Shown one piece after another: positions 27,176 to 35,571 of a stretch of 64,000 bases of DNA (position 1 is the stretch's first letter; the number at the start of each line of letters is the position of its first letter). Under the pieces are notes generated by a model. The model searched no databases and had not been told where the DNA came from. It saw nothing but the letters and a program-made list of their open reading frames with translations. The stretch covers positions 2,329,272-2,393,271 of the forward strand of contig NZ_FOYW01000001.1 in NCBI RefSeq assembly GCF_900115285.1. The letters run 5' to 3'. A program made the position numbers and the translations under genes. The DNA comes from Marinobacter daqiaonensis. GTDB lineage: Bacteria > Pseudomonadota > Gammaproteobacteria > Pseudomonadales > Oleiphilaceae.

Positions 27176-27577
27176 ACGGATATTCCAGAAAGTTCTGTCG
27201 TTATAATGCGGAAAAATACGTTCGGAATTCAGTATAGATTGCGACAATGAGCCGCAGCCAAAGCACAAAAACGAGCGCATGCTAACTATAAAAATTCAAG
27301 CTATTGTTTTAAATGTGTTTAAGTGGAGACTGGTTGGTTTATTATTGCTAAAATTGGATAGCTGAAGGGCCTGATTTGCACTAACTGGACAGTGGAAATT
27401 GTTGCCTGGGGGCTTGCGGGCCCCCGGCTTTGTGCCAGGAGCATCTATAGAAGTTTGTTTCGCCCGGGAGAAGATGCCCCGTTAATTCCCGGGCTCGGTG
27501 CTTCCGCCGAACCTGCGAGCAGCCCGCAGCCCTGCAAAAAAGGGCAAGGCCCAGGCATTTACCGGAAGCTCGTGTAC
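27176..27577. other. intergenic region with two GC-rich inverted repeats
   Basis: No gene is seen. GGGGGC/GCCCCC (27408-27425, 6-base loop) and GCCCGGGA/TCCCGGGC (27462-27494, 17-base loop) are perfect inverted repeats downstream of glnT. Neither is followed by a T-run on the glnT strand, so they may be weak 3'-end structures rather than true terminators. The left part, next to the chemoreceptor, is AT-rich and presumably carries its promoter. Confidence 0.45.
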
Positions 27578-28936
27578 TCAGAACATCTTCAGATAACGCT
27601 CCACCTCCCAGGTCGAAACGTGGTTCTGGTAGCTCTCCCACTCCCCACGCTTATAGGCAACAAAGCTGTCGAACATGGCATCCCCGAATACCGCTCTGGA
27701 CAGCGGATCCGCCTCGAAAGCCTCCACCGCTTCGCCCAGGTTGCGGGGCAGGTAGTCAATCCCCAGTCCGGCGATCTCGGCGTCGCTGTAGTTGTACATG
27801 TTCTCGTGGTGGGGGGCGCCGGCATCCAGTTGTTCCCGAATACCTTCCAGGCCCGCCGCCAGCATCATCGCGCTCCCCAGGTAGGGGTTGCAGGCAATGT
27901 CCGCCGCCCGGCACTCGATACGTCCGCCCACGCCGGGAATCCGGATCATGTTGGTGCGGTTGTTGGAGCCAAAGCACTGGAACACCGGCGCCCAGGTGGA
28001 ACCGGACATGCTGCCCTGGCGCACCAGCCGCTTGTAGCTGTTGACCGTGGGCGCGATCACTGCACTGATGGCACCGGCGTGTTTCAGAACGCCGGCGATG
28101 AAATGGTAGGCAAGCCTGCTGATACCGCAGGCATGGGCGTCGTCTCCCCTGGGCTCGAACAGGTTCTCGCCGGTCGACCGGTCCGCCAGTGACATATTGT
28201 AGTGTGCGCCACTGCCGGTGCGGTCGGCAAAGGGCTTGGGCATGAAGCTGGCGAAGGCGCCATGTTTACGGGCGATTTCGTTGGCCATCATACGGAAAAA
28301 CACGAACCGGTCCGCCATGGTCAGGCCATCGGCGTACCGGAAGTCGGTCTCGAACTGGCCGTTGGCGTCTTCATGATCGAAGGAGTACACATCCCAGCCC
28401 AGTTCGTTCATGGCCTCCACGAGCTCATCCATGATCGCCAGGTTGTCCATCATGGCGCGAGGGTCATAGCAGGGCTTGCCGGCGGTATCACGGTCACTGA
28501 CCGGCGCAAACCCTCCGTCCCCGGTATCCCGGAACAGGAAGAACTCGGTCTCGATTCCCAGGTTGAAGCGATAGCCCATCTCCGCAGCCATCTGCAGCTG
28601 GCGACGGAAGATGTTGCGGGAACAGGCCTCAAAAGGCTCGCCGTTAAGGTACAGGTTGCCGGGAAACCAGGCCAGCTGCCGGTTCCAGGGACAAATGGCG
28701 ACCCCGTCGGCATCGGGCATTGCCGCCACCTCATCGTCGGAAATGTCCTGGGGCACGCCATCGAGCGCGGCGCCGGTATAGAGTTCCGAGCCTTCCATCA
28801 TCTGACCCAGGTGGGCAATGGGAACGAACTTGCCCTTGCTGATGCCGTGAATGTCGACGTAGCTGGCAATGGCATATTTCACGCCGGCATCCGCCAGCTT
28901 TCGTTTCAGGGTCTGGGTATCAATGGCATCCGACAT
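27578..28936 (-). CDS. glnT: GlnT-type (type III) glutamine synthetase family ligase
   Basis: A 452-residue protein. An N-terminal beta-grasp domain (AIASYVDIHGISKGKFVPIAHL) precedes the catalytic domain with metal and ATP signatures: GIETEFFLF (Glu ligands), SFDHEDANGQFETDF, MPKPFADRTGSGAHYNMS (GSGxHxN) and NNRTNMIRIPG plus RIECRAADIACNPYL. The family includes rhizobial GlnT and gamma-glutamylmethylamide synthetase, so the acceptor could be ammonia or a small amine. Located between the two guanidine half-operons, it could capture the ammonia released. The start MSDAID is preceded by AGGA seven bases upstream; 28942 and 28963 are alternatives. Confidence 0.88.
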   Translation of the reverse strand: MSDAIDTQTLKRKLADAGVKYAIASYVDIHGISKGKFVPIAHLGQMMEGSELYTGAALDGVPQDISDDEVAAMPDADGVAICPWNRQLAWFPGNLYLNGEPFEACSRNIFRRQLQMAAEMGYRFNLGIETEFFLFRDTGDGGFAPVSDRDTAGKPCYDPRAMMDNLAIMDELVEAMNELGWDVYSFDHEDANGQFETDFRYADGLTMADRFVFFRMMANEIARKHGAFASFMPKPFADRTGSGAHYNMSLADRSTGENLFEPRGDDAHACGISRLAYHFIAGVLKHAGAISAVIAPTVNSYKRLVRQGSMSGSTWAPVFQCFGSNNRTNMIRIPGVGGRIECRAADIACNPYLGSAMMLAAGLEGIREQLDAGAPHHENMYNYSDAEIAGLGIDYLPRNLGEAVEAFEADPLSRAVFGDAMFDSFVAYKRGEWESYQNHVSTWEVERYLKMF

Positions 28937-28998
28937 GGTCATGTCCTGTTTTATCCGCTGCATTTGCTGACGCCGGGGCTGGCGTCATCGCTGGAATC

Positions 28999-29042
28999 TG
29001 GCACGGACTTTCCATACAACTTACATGCCATTGTGTATGTAA
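28999..29042. promoter_or_regulatory. divergent control region of glnT and the MetX-like gene
   Basis: Two RpoN-like elements abut: TGGCACGGACTTTCCA (28999-29014, plus strand) and TGGCATGTAAGTTGTA (29015-29030, minus strand). Each deviates in the -12 GC pair, so both are weak. Overlapping them is the palindrome TTACAT-N10-ATGTAA (29021-29042), a candidate operator for a dimeric regulator. Leaders of roughly 60-70 bases would precede both genes. All assignments are inferred from pattern only. Confidence 0.35.
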
Positions 29043-29087
29043 AAGCCAACATCAGCGGATCTGCTCGACCACCAGGAAAGCCATCAA

Positions 29088-30122
29088 GTGACTGATAAAA
29101 AATGGAATATTCACGAATTCAGGGTGCCTGAACTGGCGCTTTCCGGCGGCGGTCTGCTACCCGCTGCAAGCCTGATCTACCACCAGATTGGCGAACTCAA
29201 CGCACCAAAAGACAACCTGGTACTGCTGCCCACGTACTATGGCGGTGCAGCGCAAGGAAATTATCCCCTGGTGGGTGGTGACAGCCCCCTGGACCCGGAT
29301 CGGTACTGCATCGTGATTCCCGCCATGCTCGGTGCGGGTGAGTCCTCGTCCCCCTCCAACACCCGGGGCGTCCCTGGCGGCGGCCATTTTCCCGCGATCA
29401 GCCTGTACGACAACATCGTCCTGCAGAAACGGCTGGTGGATGACCGGTTCGGTGGCGCCTCCATCGCCCTGGTGATGGGCTGGTCCATGGGGGGAATGCA
29501 GGCGCTGCAGTGGGCAAGCGCCTTTCCCGGGCAGGTTCGATCGGTGGTCGCCAGTTGCTGCACCGCCCGCTGCAGCCCCCACAACTGGCTTTTTCTGGAA
29601 GGTGTGAAGGCTGCCCTCAAGGCGGACCCGGGTTATCAGAACGGTCACTATGAAAAGCAGCCCGAGGCGGGCCTGAAAGCCTTTGCCCGGGTCTATGCCG
29701 GCTGGGCCTATTCCCAGGCTTTTTTCCGAAACCGAGATTACGAGCTGCTGGGCTTCGGCTCCGTTGAAGAACTGCTCCGCTTCTGGGAGCGGGATCACCT
29801 GTCGCAGGATGCCAACGATCTGCTGACTGTGCTCGCGGCCTGGCAGAATGCGGATGTCAGCGATACTCCTCTGTTGGAAAGGGATTTCAACGGTGCCCTG
29901 GGGCGGATCACGATGCCCACGCGGGTTCTGCCCTGCCGCACCGACCTCTATTTCACCGTGGAGGACGCCTTCCGGGAGACCGCCGCCATGCCCGGTGCCC
30001 GACTGGAGGTCATTGAGTCCGACTGGGGCCATGTGGCCGGCGGCCCCGGGCGCCAACCGCAGGTCATGAGCCAGCTGTTCCGGGCCATGGGAGAGGTCCT
30101 GTCGGAAGCGGGGCAGAACTGA
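29088..30122 (+). CDS. MetX-like (homoserine O-acetyltransferase family) alpha/beta enzyme
   Basis: A 344-residue protein from a GTG start with AGGAAAG upstream. The fold and key residues resemble MetX: YHQIGELNAPKDNLVLLPTYYGG, the nucleophile elbow VMGWSMGGMQALQWA, an Asp in PCRTDLYFTVED and a His in SDWGHVAGGPG. True MetX enzymes usually have GGSMGGMQ and GHDAF, so this is a divergent branch that may be a hydrolase rather than an acyltransferase. It is not beside methionine genes; it diverges from glnT and ends just before the second guanidine riboswitch. A role in nitrogen-compound hydrolysis is possible but unproven. Confidence 0.8.
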   Translation: MTDKKWNIHEFRVPELALSGGGLLPAASLIYHQIGELNAPKDNLVLLPTYYGGAAQGNYPLVGGDSPLDPDRYCIVIPAMLGAGESSSPSNTRGVPGGGHFPAISLYDNIVLQKRLVDDRFGGASIALVMGWSMGGMQALQWASAFPGQVRSVVASCCTARCSPHNWLFLEGVKAALKADPGYQNGHYEKQPEAGLKAFARVYAGWAYSQAFFRNRDYELLGFGSVEELLRFWERDHLSQDANDLLTVLAAWQNADVSDTPLLERDFNGALGRITMPTRVLPCRTDLYFTVEDAFRETAAMPGARLEVIESDWGHVAGGPGRQPQVMSQLFRAMGEVLSEAGQN

Positions 30123-30140
30123 ACCCTGTCGTGCCCCAGC

Positions 30141-30161
30141 AATGGGCAGGGGCCCATTTTT
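30141..30161 (+). terminator. intrinsic terminator after the MetX-like gene
   Basis: AATGGGC (30141-30147) pairs with GCCCATT (30152-30158) around a 4-base loop, and the T-run continues to 30161. It lies 19 bases after the stop codon and insulates the second guanidine operon from read-through. Confidence 0.8.
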
Positions 30162-30266
30162 CGCGCCCTATCTCGGGGCAGCTGATTTCGACTCCGTCCC
30201 GGACAGCAACCATGTCACTCGTTAAAAGTCCTTTATAACAGTACCTTGAGTATTTTTAAGCGGGCC

Positions 30267-30282
30267 TGGCACGGCCCCTGCA
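30267..30282 (+). promoter_or_regulatory. sigma-54 promoter of guanidine operon 2
   Basis: TGGCACGGCCCCTGCA matches the RpoN consensus TGGCACG-N4-TTGCA with a single mismatch, and the GG and GC dinucleotides are ten bases apart as required. The start predicted near 30292 gives a leader of about 70 bases before the riboswitch, much like copy 1. I see no good NtrC site upstream. Confidence 0.65.
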
Positions 30283-30360
30283 CAACTCCCCTTAACGAGA
30301 CACAGATCCAGTCACAGCAACACCGCAGCACCGGGATGCGGTACGACAGGCTGACCAATG

Positions 30361-30456
30361 GGTGACTAGGGTTCCGGTCCGGGCAAAACGCCCGGATGAC
30401 TGGTCCGAGAGTTACCGACCTCTGAGAGGTTACACGGCGGGACAAAAGCCCGGGAG
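30361..30456 (+). promoter_or_regulatory. guanidine-I riboswitch (ykkC subtype 1), copy 2
   Basis: The conserved core recurs: GACTAGGGTTCCG, a variable CCGGGC/GCCCGG hairpin, TGACTGGTCCGAGAG, a short ACCTC/GAGGT hairpin and ACACGGCGGGACAAAAGCCC into GGGAG. P1 pairs GGTGAC (30361-30366) with GTTACC, one G-U pair. It precedes the permease-ATPase-allophanate hydrolase genes. Unlike copy 1, no T-run follows: only a short CAGCG/CGCTG hairpin lies before the GAGGAG ribosome site, so regulation may be translational. Confidence 0.95.
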
Positions 30457-30506
30457 ATCGATTCACAGCGTTTGCGCTGCCGTGTTGCTGACCAGAGGAG
30501 TGCTTT

Positions 30507-31322
30507 ATGCGACTGATCAACCGCCACCCCGGCCGGGCCTCAGCCCTCGTCCTGGGCCTGATTCCCTTCCTGCTGGCGATACTGGTGTACGGCATGGCCT
30601 CCCGGGAGCGCCTGGCGGAAAACCCCAACGACAAGCTGTTGCCCGGCCTTGAGCAGATGACCAGTGCCATCAACCGCATGGCCTTTCAGGAAGACCGTCG
30701 CAGTGGCGACTACCTGATGTGGCAGGACACCAAAGCCAGCCTCCAGCGCCTGGCCATCGGTGTCGGCATAGCCGCGTCCCTGGCCCTGGCGGTCGGGCTG
30801 CTCAACGGCGTGCTTCCGGTGTTCCGGGCCGGACTGGCGCCCCTGGTGTCGGCGTTATCGATGATTCCACCCCTGGCAATACTACCCATTCTGTTCATCG
30901 TTTTCGGCCTTGGCGAACTCTCCAAGGTCATGCTGATTGTGATCGGCACCGCACCCATCATGATGCGGGACGTGGCCCAGCGGGTACGGGAGCTGCCCCA
31001 GGAGCAGCTGATCAAGATCCAGACCCTCGGCGCCAACTCCTGGCAGGTGGTCACCCGCATGGCCCTGCCCCAGGTGCTGCCCCGGCTGATCGACACGGTT
31101 CGCCTGAGCCTGGGTCCGGCCTGGCTGTTCCTGATCGCCGCCGAGGCCATCGCCTCCGAGGAAGGCCTGGGCTACCGGATTTTCCTGGTCCGCCGCTACC
31201 TGGCCATGGATGTGATCCTGCCCTACGTGCTGTGGATTACCCTGCTGGCTATCGTGATTGACCAGCTGCTGAGGCTGACCAACCGTCGCCTGTTCCCCTG
31301 GTACAACGCGGGAGGTCACTGA
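30507..31322 (+). CDS. ABC transporter permease (NitT/TauT/SsuC type), probable guanidine uptake
   Basis: A 271-residue membrane protein with about six helices and the ABC-permease signature around 150-185 (GTAPIMMRDVAQRVRELPQEQLIKIQTLGANSWQVVTRMALPQVLP in pieces; the EAA-like loop has LGAN in place of LGAS). GAGGAG precedes the ATG. It should form the inner-membrane channel with the ATPase gene that overlaps its end, and use the periplasmic binding protein encoded 12 kb upstream at 17422. The second riboswitch in front supports guanidine as cargo. Confidence 0.9.
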   Translation: MRLINRHPGRASALVLGLIPFLLAILVYGMASRERLAENPNDKLLPGLEQMTSAINRMAFQEDRRSGDYLMWQDTKASLQRLAIGVGIAASLALAVGLLNGVLPVFRAGLAPLVSALSMIPPLAILPILFIVFGLGELSKVMLIVIGTAPIMMRDVAQRVRELPQEQLIKIQTLGANSWQVVTRMALPQVLPRLIDTVRLSLGPAWLFLIAAEAIASEEGLGYRIFLVRRYLAMDVILPYVLWITLLAIVIDQLLRLTNRRLFPWYNAGGH

Positions 31323-32107
31323 TGAGCTTCATCACCGTTAACAGACTGTGGAAGGAATACGGCAGCGCCGTGGTGCTGGAAAATCTCAACCTGCAGGTGA
31401 AGCAGGGGGAGTTCTGTACCCTGGTGGGCGCCTCCGGCTGCGGCAAGTCCACCTTCCTGAAAATGCTGCTGGGGCAGGAACAACCGAGCCGGGGAGAACT
31501 GAATCTCGAGGGTCAGACGTTCCCGGGCGAGCCCGACCGCAATCGCGGCATCGTGTTCCAGCGCTACTCAGTATTTCCCCATCTGACGGTGCGCCAGAAC
31601 GTACTGCTGGGTCTGGAGCTGGAGCAGAAACCCTTCCTGGGCAAGCTATTCGGCCAGCAGCGCCGAGAAGCGCTGGACAAAGTCGACGGGATGATCGAGT
31701 CCGTCGGCCTCGCCCACGCCGCCAACAAATGGCCCCATGAGCTCTCCGGTGGCATGCAGCAACGCCTGGCCATCGCCCAATCGTTCATCATGCGCCCCCG
31801 GGTGTTGCTGCTGGACGAGCCCTTCGGGGCGCTCGATCCCGGTATCCGGGGCGACATGCACGAGCTGATCCTCAAGCTCTGGCGGGAAACCGGTACCACC
31901 ATCTTCATGGTAACCCACGATCTGCAGGAGGGGTTCTATCTGGGCACACGGTTGCTGGTGTTCGACAAGGTCCGCAACGATCCGCAACAGCCCGAGGCCT
32001 ACGGCGCCACCATCACCTACGACCTGCCTATTGGCGAAACCAGCCGGCAGGTCTACCAATCCATCGAATCGTCCGTGTCGGAAACGGCGCGCAACCTGTC
32101 AGCGTGA
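31322..32107 (+). CDS. ABC transporter ATP-binding protein (NitT/TauT/SsuB type)
   Basis: A 261-residue ATPase: Walker A LVGASGCGKSTFLKML, Q-loop VFQRYSVFPH, signature LSGGMQQRLAIAQ, Walker B VLLLDEPFGALD and H-loop VTHDLQEG. All motifs needed to power import are present. Its ATG shares a base with the permease stop (TGATG), so the two are made together. The operon continues into allophanate hydrolase after 7 bases. Confidence 0.93.
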   Translation: MSFITVNRLWKEYGSAVVLENLNLQVKQGEFCTLVGASGCGKSTFLKMLLGQEQPSRGELNLEGQTFPGEPDRNRGIVFQRYSVFPHLTVRQNVLLGLELEQKPFLGKLFGQQRREALDKVDGMIESVGLAHAANKWPHELSGGMQQRLAIAQSFIMRPRVLLLDEPFGALDPGIRGDMHELILKLWRETGTTIFMVTHDLQEGFYLGTRLLVFDKVRNDPQQPEAYGATITYDLPIGETSRQVYQSIESSVSETARNLSA

Positions 32108-32114
32108 GGCACCC

Positions 32115-33911
32115 GTGAAAACCACCACCATCAATCTCGATATCCCCTCGCTTCACGAGGCCTACCGCAGTGGTGACCTCACGCCAGCCACGGTCATCTC
32201 ACATCTGCTGGAGCGGGCCCGGAAGTTTGCGGACCATAATATCTGGATCCACCTGGCCACAGAGCAGGAGCTGGCCCCTTACCTGGAACGACTGCAGGGC
32301 ACTGGCCCCGACCAGCTTCCCCTGTATGGCGTCCCGTTCGCGGTGAAGGACAACATCGACGTGGCCGGCATGCCCACCACCGCGGCCTGTGAAGCCTATC
32401 GCTACCAGCCCGCGCAACACGCCGCCGTGGTGGAGGCCCTGGTGAATGCCGGGGCTATCCCCCTGGGCAAGACCAACCTGGACCAGTTTGCCACCGGCCT
32501 GGTGGGCACCCGATCGCCAGAGCCCTGGGGGCCCTGCGGTAACAGTTTCGACCCGGACTATATATCCGGCGGTTCCTCCTCCGGCTCGGCGGTGGCCACC
32601 GCCCTGGGACTGGTGAGTTTTGCCCTGGGCACGGACACTGCAGGCTCCGGGCGGGTGCCTGCCGGCTTCAATAACCTCATCGGCCTCAAACCCACCCTGG
32701 GCCGGCTCAGTGTCCGGGGAGTGGTGCCGGCCTGCCAGAGCCTGGATTGCGTATCCCTGTTTGCCCGCTCCGCCGACCAGGCCGCGAGCGTTCTCTCGGT
32801 GGCTTCCAGGAGCGACGATGGTGATCCCTGGCAACGGCCCTTGCCGGTGGGCCGCCGCCCCGTTTCCGGACATTTCCGGTTCGGCGTTCCCCGCCCGGAC
32901 CAGCTGGACTTCGATGGCGAGGAGGGCGCCCGGCGGCTATTCGAGAAGTCGATTGCCGACCTGGAAGCGATAGGTGGAATATCGGTCCGGGTGGACTTCC
33001 AGCCCTTTCTGGATGCCGCCCGGCTGCTCTATGAAGGGCCGTGGGTGGCGGAGCGGTACCTGGCCACCAGTCCGTTGATTCAGGAGCGGCCGGAAGCCCT
33101 GCTGGATGTCACCCGCAGCATCATCAGCCAGGGCGCCCTGGCCAGCGCGGCCGAAGCCTTCGCCGCCCGTTACCGCCTGCAGCAGCTCAAACAGAGCGCA
33201 GACCAGGTCTGGCGGGAGGTGGATATTATGGTCACGCCCACCACCCCCACCATCTACACCCGGGCCCAGGTCCGGGAAGAGCCCCTGGCCCGAAACAGCC
33301 GGCTGGGCACCTACACCAATTTCATGAACCTGCTGGACTACAGTGCGGTTGCGGTGCCCTCCGGCTTCCTGGAAAACGGCCTGCCCCTGGGCTGCACCCT
33401 GTTTGCGCCGGCCTTCCAGGACGAGAGCCTGCTGGCGCTGGCCAGCCGTCTCCATCCGAGGGCCACCGATCGGGTGGGCGCCCTCGCGGATCCCCTCGTG
33501 AGCGCGGAACCGACGGCAACCGACGGCACCATTGATGTTCTGGTCTGCGGCGCCCACCTCACCGGCCTGCCCCTCAATCATCAGCTCACGGAACGCAACG
33601 CCGTGCTGATGGAAACCACGGAAACCGCCCCTGCCTACCGGATGTACCTGCTGGCGGGCGGGCCACCGCTGCGCCCTGGCCTGGTAAGGGATCCGGGCCC
33701 GGGCATCGCCCTGCCTGTGGAAATCTGGCGACTACCGGCGGACCGGTTCGGCAGCTTCGTGGCCGGTATTCCGGCGCCCCTGGGTATCGGTAAGGTTGAG
33801 CTGGCGGACGGCCGCTGGGTGCCGGGCTTCATCTGCGAGCCCATCGGACTGGAAGGCGCGGAGGACATCACCCACCTGGGTGGCTGGCGAGGATTTCTGG
33901 CATCCCGATAA
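32115..33911 (+). CDS. atzF: allophanate hydrolase
   Basis: A 598-residue protein from a GTG start. The amidase-signature domain (1-450) has Lys78 in PFAVKDNIDVAG, Ser154 in SGGSSSGSAVA and the nucleophile Ser178 in GTDTAGSGRVPAG, the Lys-Ser-Ser triad. The C-terminal domain (about 470-598, VCGAHLTGLPLNHQLTERNAVLMET to the end) is the AtzF-type extension. It hydrolyses allophanate to two ammonia and two CO2, the final step after the carboxylase and deiminase of half one. The frame extends back to 32031, but that part overlaps the ATPase gene; GAGGC lies before GTG 32115. Confidence 0.92.
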   Translation: MKTTTINLDIPSLHEAYRSGDLTPATVISHLLERARKFADHNIWIHLATEQELAPYLERLQGTGPDQLPLYGVPFAVKDNIDVAGMPTTAACEAYRYQPAQHAAVVEALVNAGAIPLGKTNLDQFATGLVGTRSPEPWGPCGNSFDPDYISGGSSSGSAVATALGLVSFALGTDTAGSGRVPAGFNNLIGLKPTLGRLSVRGVVPACQSLDCVSLFARSADQAASVLSVASRSDDGDPWQRPLPVGRRPVSGHFRFGVPRPDQLDFDGEEGARRLFEKSIADLEAIGGISVRVDFQPFLDAARLLYEGPWVAERYLATSPLIQERPEALLDVTRSIISQGALASAAEAFAARYRLQQLKQSADQVWREVDIMVTPTTPTIYTRAQVREEPLARNSRLGTYTNFMNLLDYSAVAVPSGFLENGLPLGCTLFAPAFQDESLLALASRLHPRATDRVGALADPLVSAEPTATDGTIDVLVCGAHLTGLPLNHQLTERNAVLMETTETAPAYRMYLLAGGPPLRPGLVRDPGPGIALPVEIWRLPADRFGSFVAGIPAPLGIGKVELADGRWVPGFICEPIGLEGAEDITHLGGWRGFLASR

Positions 33912-33919
33912 CAGCCGGG

Positions 33920-34363
33920 CTACAGGTTGATCCAGCCAAAGGTCAGCAGCGCGGTGACAAGGTAGCGCCCGGCCTTGGCAATCGTGACGATCCAGAGAAA
34001 CGTCCAGAACCGCTCCCGCATGATGCCGGCGATCAGTGTCAGCGGATCACCGATGAACGGGGCCCAGCTCATCAGCAGGCTCCATCTTCCCCAACGGTGG
34101 TAATGACCCTGGGCCTTTTCCAGGCTGTCTCCCTTGAACGGGAACCAGCGCTTGTAGCGAAATTTCTCGATATACCTGCCCATATACCAGTTAACCACCG
34201 AACCCAGCACATTGCCGGCGGTGGCCACCACCAGTAGCAGGGTGACCGAGTAGGTATCCGCCACCAGCAACCCCACCAGCAGCGCTTCCGACTGGAAGGG
34301 AAAGAACGTGGCCGCGGCGAAGGCCGCCAGAAACAGGGAGCCATAGGCGAACAGGTCACCCAT
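33920..34363 (-). CDS. yqaA: YqaA-family (DedA/SNARE-associated-like) membrane protein
   Basis: A 147-residue protein with four to five hydrophobic segments. Diagnostic features are AFAAATFFPFQSEALLVGLL, GNVLGSVVNWYMGRYI and WSLLMSWAPFIGDPLTLIAGIMRERFW, which fit the YqaA group of the DedA superfamily. DedA relatives help recycle lipid carriers or keep membrane potential; YqaA itself is not characterised. It converges on the allophanate hydrolase gene, with 8 bases between stops. Confidence 0.85.
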   Translation of the reverse strand: MGDLFAYGSLFLAAFAAATFFPFQSEALLVGLLVADTYSVTLLLVVATAGNVLGSVVNWYMGRYIEKFRYKRWFPFKGDSLEKAQGHYHRWGRWSLLMSWAPFIGDPLTLIAGIMRERFWTFLWIVTIAKAGRYLVTALLTFGWINL

Positions 34364-34424
34364 TAACAGGAACCGAGGTAGCCGGCGGGCAGGAACACAC
34401 TAGTGACACGGAGCGACCAATTTC

Positions 34425-34442
34425 AGCATGGGACTCCATGCT
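34425..34442. repeat. inverted repeat downstream of znuA
   Basis: AGCATGG (34425-34431) and CCATGCT (34436-34442) form a perfect 7-bp hairpin between znuA and the yqaA-like gene. No clear T-run follows on the znuA strand, so a terminator role is only possible. Confidence 0.4.
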
Positions 34443-34488
34443 AGCGTAGTTCAGTATCCCGCTGACAGGCTACCTGTTCTGCAACATG

Positions 34489-35433
34489 TCAGGAAACCTT
34501 GGGATTACAGGACTCCAGGCTTTCAACGATCTGTTCCAGCAAGGCACCGTAAAGTTCCGGTCCCGGCTCCAGAGAAGACCCGAGTGGATCCAGCACGGGG
34601 CTCACCACCACTCCTGTGGAACTGAACACGCTTCTCACAAGGGCGGAATTGTACTGGGGTTCGGTGAAGACACACTGAATAGCCAGGGCTCTGGCCACCT
34701 CCCGCAACCTGTTCACCCGCGCCGCACCCGGTTTGGAGGCGTCCCCGAGCGCTATGGCGCCCTGCGCCTCAAGCCCGAAGCGTTTTTCGAAGTACTGATA
34801 GGCATCATGGAACACGATGAACCGCAGATCCCCCAGGGCATCGACCCCGTGCGCGAGCTGGCTCTGCAGTCCTGCCAGGGCGACCTGGGCGCGGGCCGCG
34901 TTGCGGCGATAGGTATCGGCGTTGGCGGGATCCAGTTCCGCCAGCTCCCGGGCAATTACACCGAGCCAGGCGCGGGCATTCTCAGGGTCGAGCCAGGCGT
35001 GGGGATCATGATGGCCATGTCCCTCGTGTTCCCCGTGATCGCCATGGTCGTCATGCCCCTCGAAAGTCGCGCCCTCCCGGTAGGAGCGCACCAGGGTCTC
35101 GTTCAACTCCAGCAGCGCCACACTCCGGGCGTCGGGGGCAAGACTGGCGATGGAATTGGCCAGCGACGGCGTGAAGTCTTCGCCCATCCAGATAACCAGG
35201 TCCGCCTCCTGCAACGCCTGCGCCTCCGAAGGCCTGAGGGAATGGTGGTGAGGGGAGGTGTTGGGCTGGATTACAAGGTCAACGGGGCCGACGCCGTCCA
35301 TCACCATGGAAGCCAGGGAATGCACTGGCGTAATGTCGGTTGCCACACGGGGTGGCACAGCGGCGGAAACGCCAAACGACAACAGGGTAAAGAACAATGC
35401 AACGGCAAAAGAAAGGTGATTCATGGTTCTCAT
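34489..35433 (-). CDS. znuA: high-affinity zinc ABC transporter substrate-binding protein ZnuA
   Basis: A 314-residue protein with a signal peptide (MRTMNHLSFAVALFFTLLSFGVSAA). Cluster A-I zinc-binding features are present: a His after PVHSLASMVMDGV, NTSPHHHSLRPSEAQAL, the His/Asp-rich flexible loop (around 117-135, HDDHGDHGEHEGHGHHDPH) and IVFHDAYQYFEKRFGL. It captures zinc in the periplasm for the ZnuBC importer; znuB, znuC and zur are not in this window. A near-perfect Zur box lies 30 bases upstream, so expression should rise under zinc shortage. Confidence 0.95.
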   Translation of the reverse strand: MRTMNHLSFAVALFFTLLSFGVSAAVPPRVATDITPVHSLASMVMDGVGPVDLVIQPNTSPHHHSLRPSEAQALQEADLVIWMGEDFTPSLANSIASLAPDARSVALLELNETLVRSYREGATFEGHDDHGDHGEHEGHGHHDPHAWLDPENARAWLGVIARELAELDPANADTYRRNAARAQVALAGLQSQLAHGVDALGDLRFIVFHDAYQYFEKRFGLEAQGAIALGDASKPGAARVNRLREVARALAIQCVFTEPQYNSALVRSVFSSTGVVVSPVLDPLGSSLEPGPELYGALLEQIVESLESCNPKVS

Positions 35434-35464
35434 CCGGATTCCGTAAAGTGCTGAACGCTGAATA

Positions 35465-35481
35465 ATGTTATGTTATAACAT
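35465..35481. promoter_or_regulatory. Zur box of znuA
   Basis: ATGTTATGTTATAACAT contains TGTTATG-T-TATAACA, matching the gammaproteobacterial Zur palindrome TGTTATA-N-TATAACA at 13 of 14 defined positions. It is 31 bases before the znuA start and would be bound by zinc-loaded Zur to repress transcription. Confidence 0.85.
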
Positions 35482-35571
35482 ATATTCTTCAGCATCAGAA
35501 TCTCCAGTTAAACCACGACGTCACCATGAGCCGTCAGATTGACGCGTTGGAGCCACCACTCTACTGGTGGG

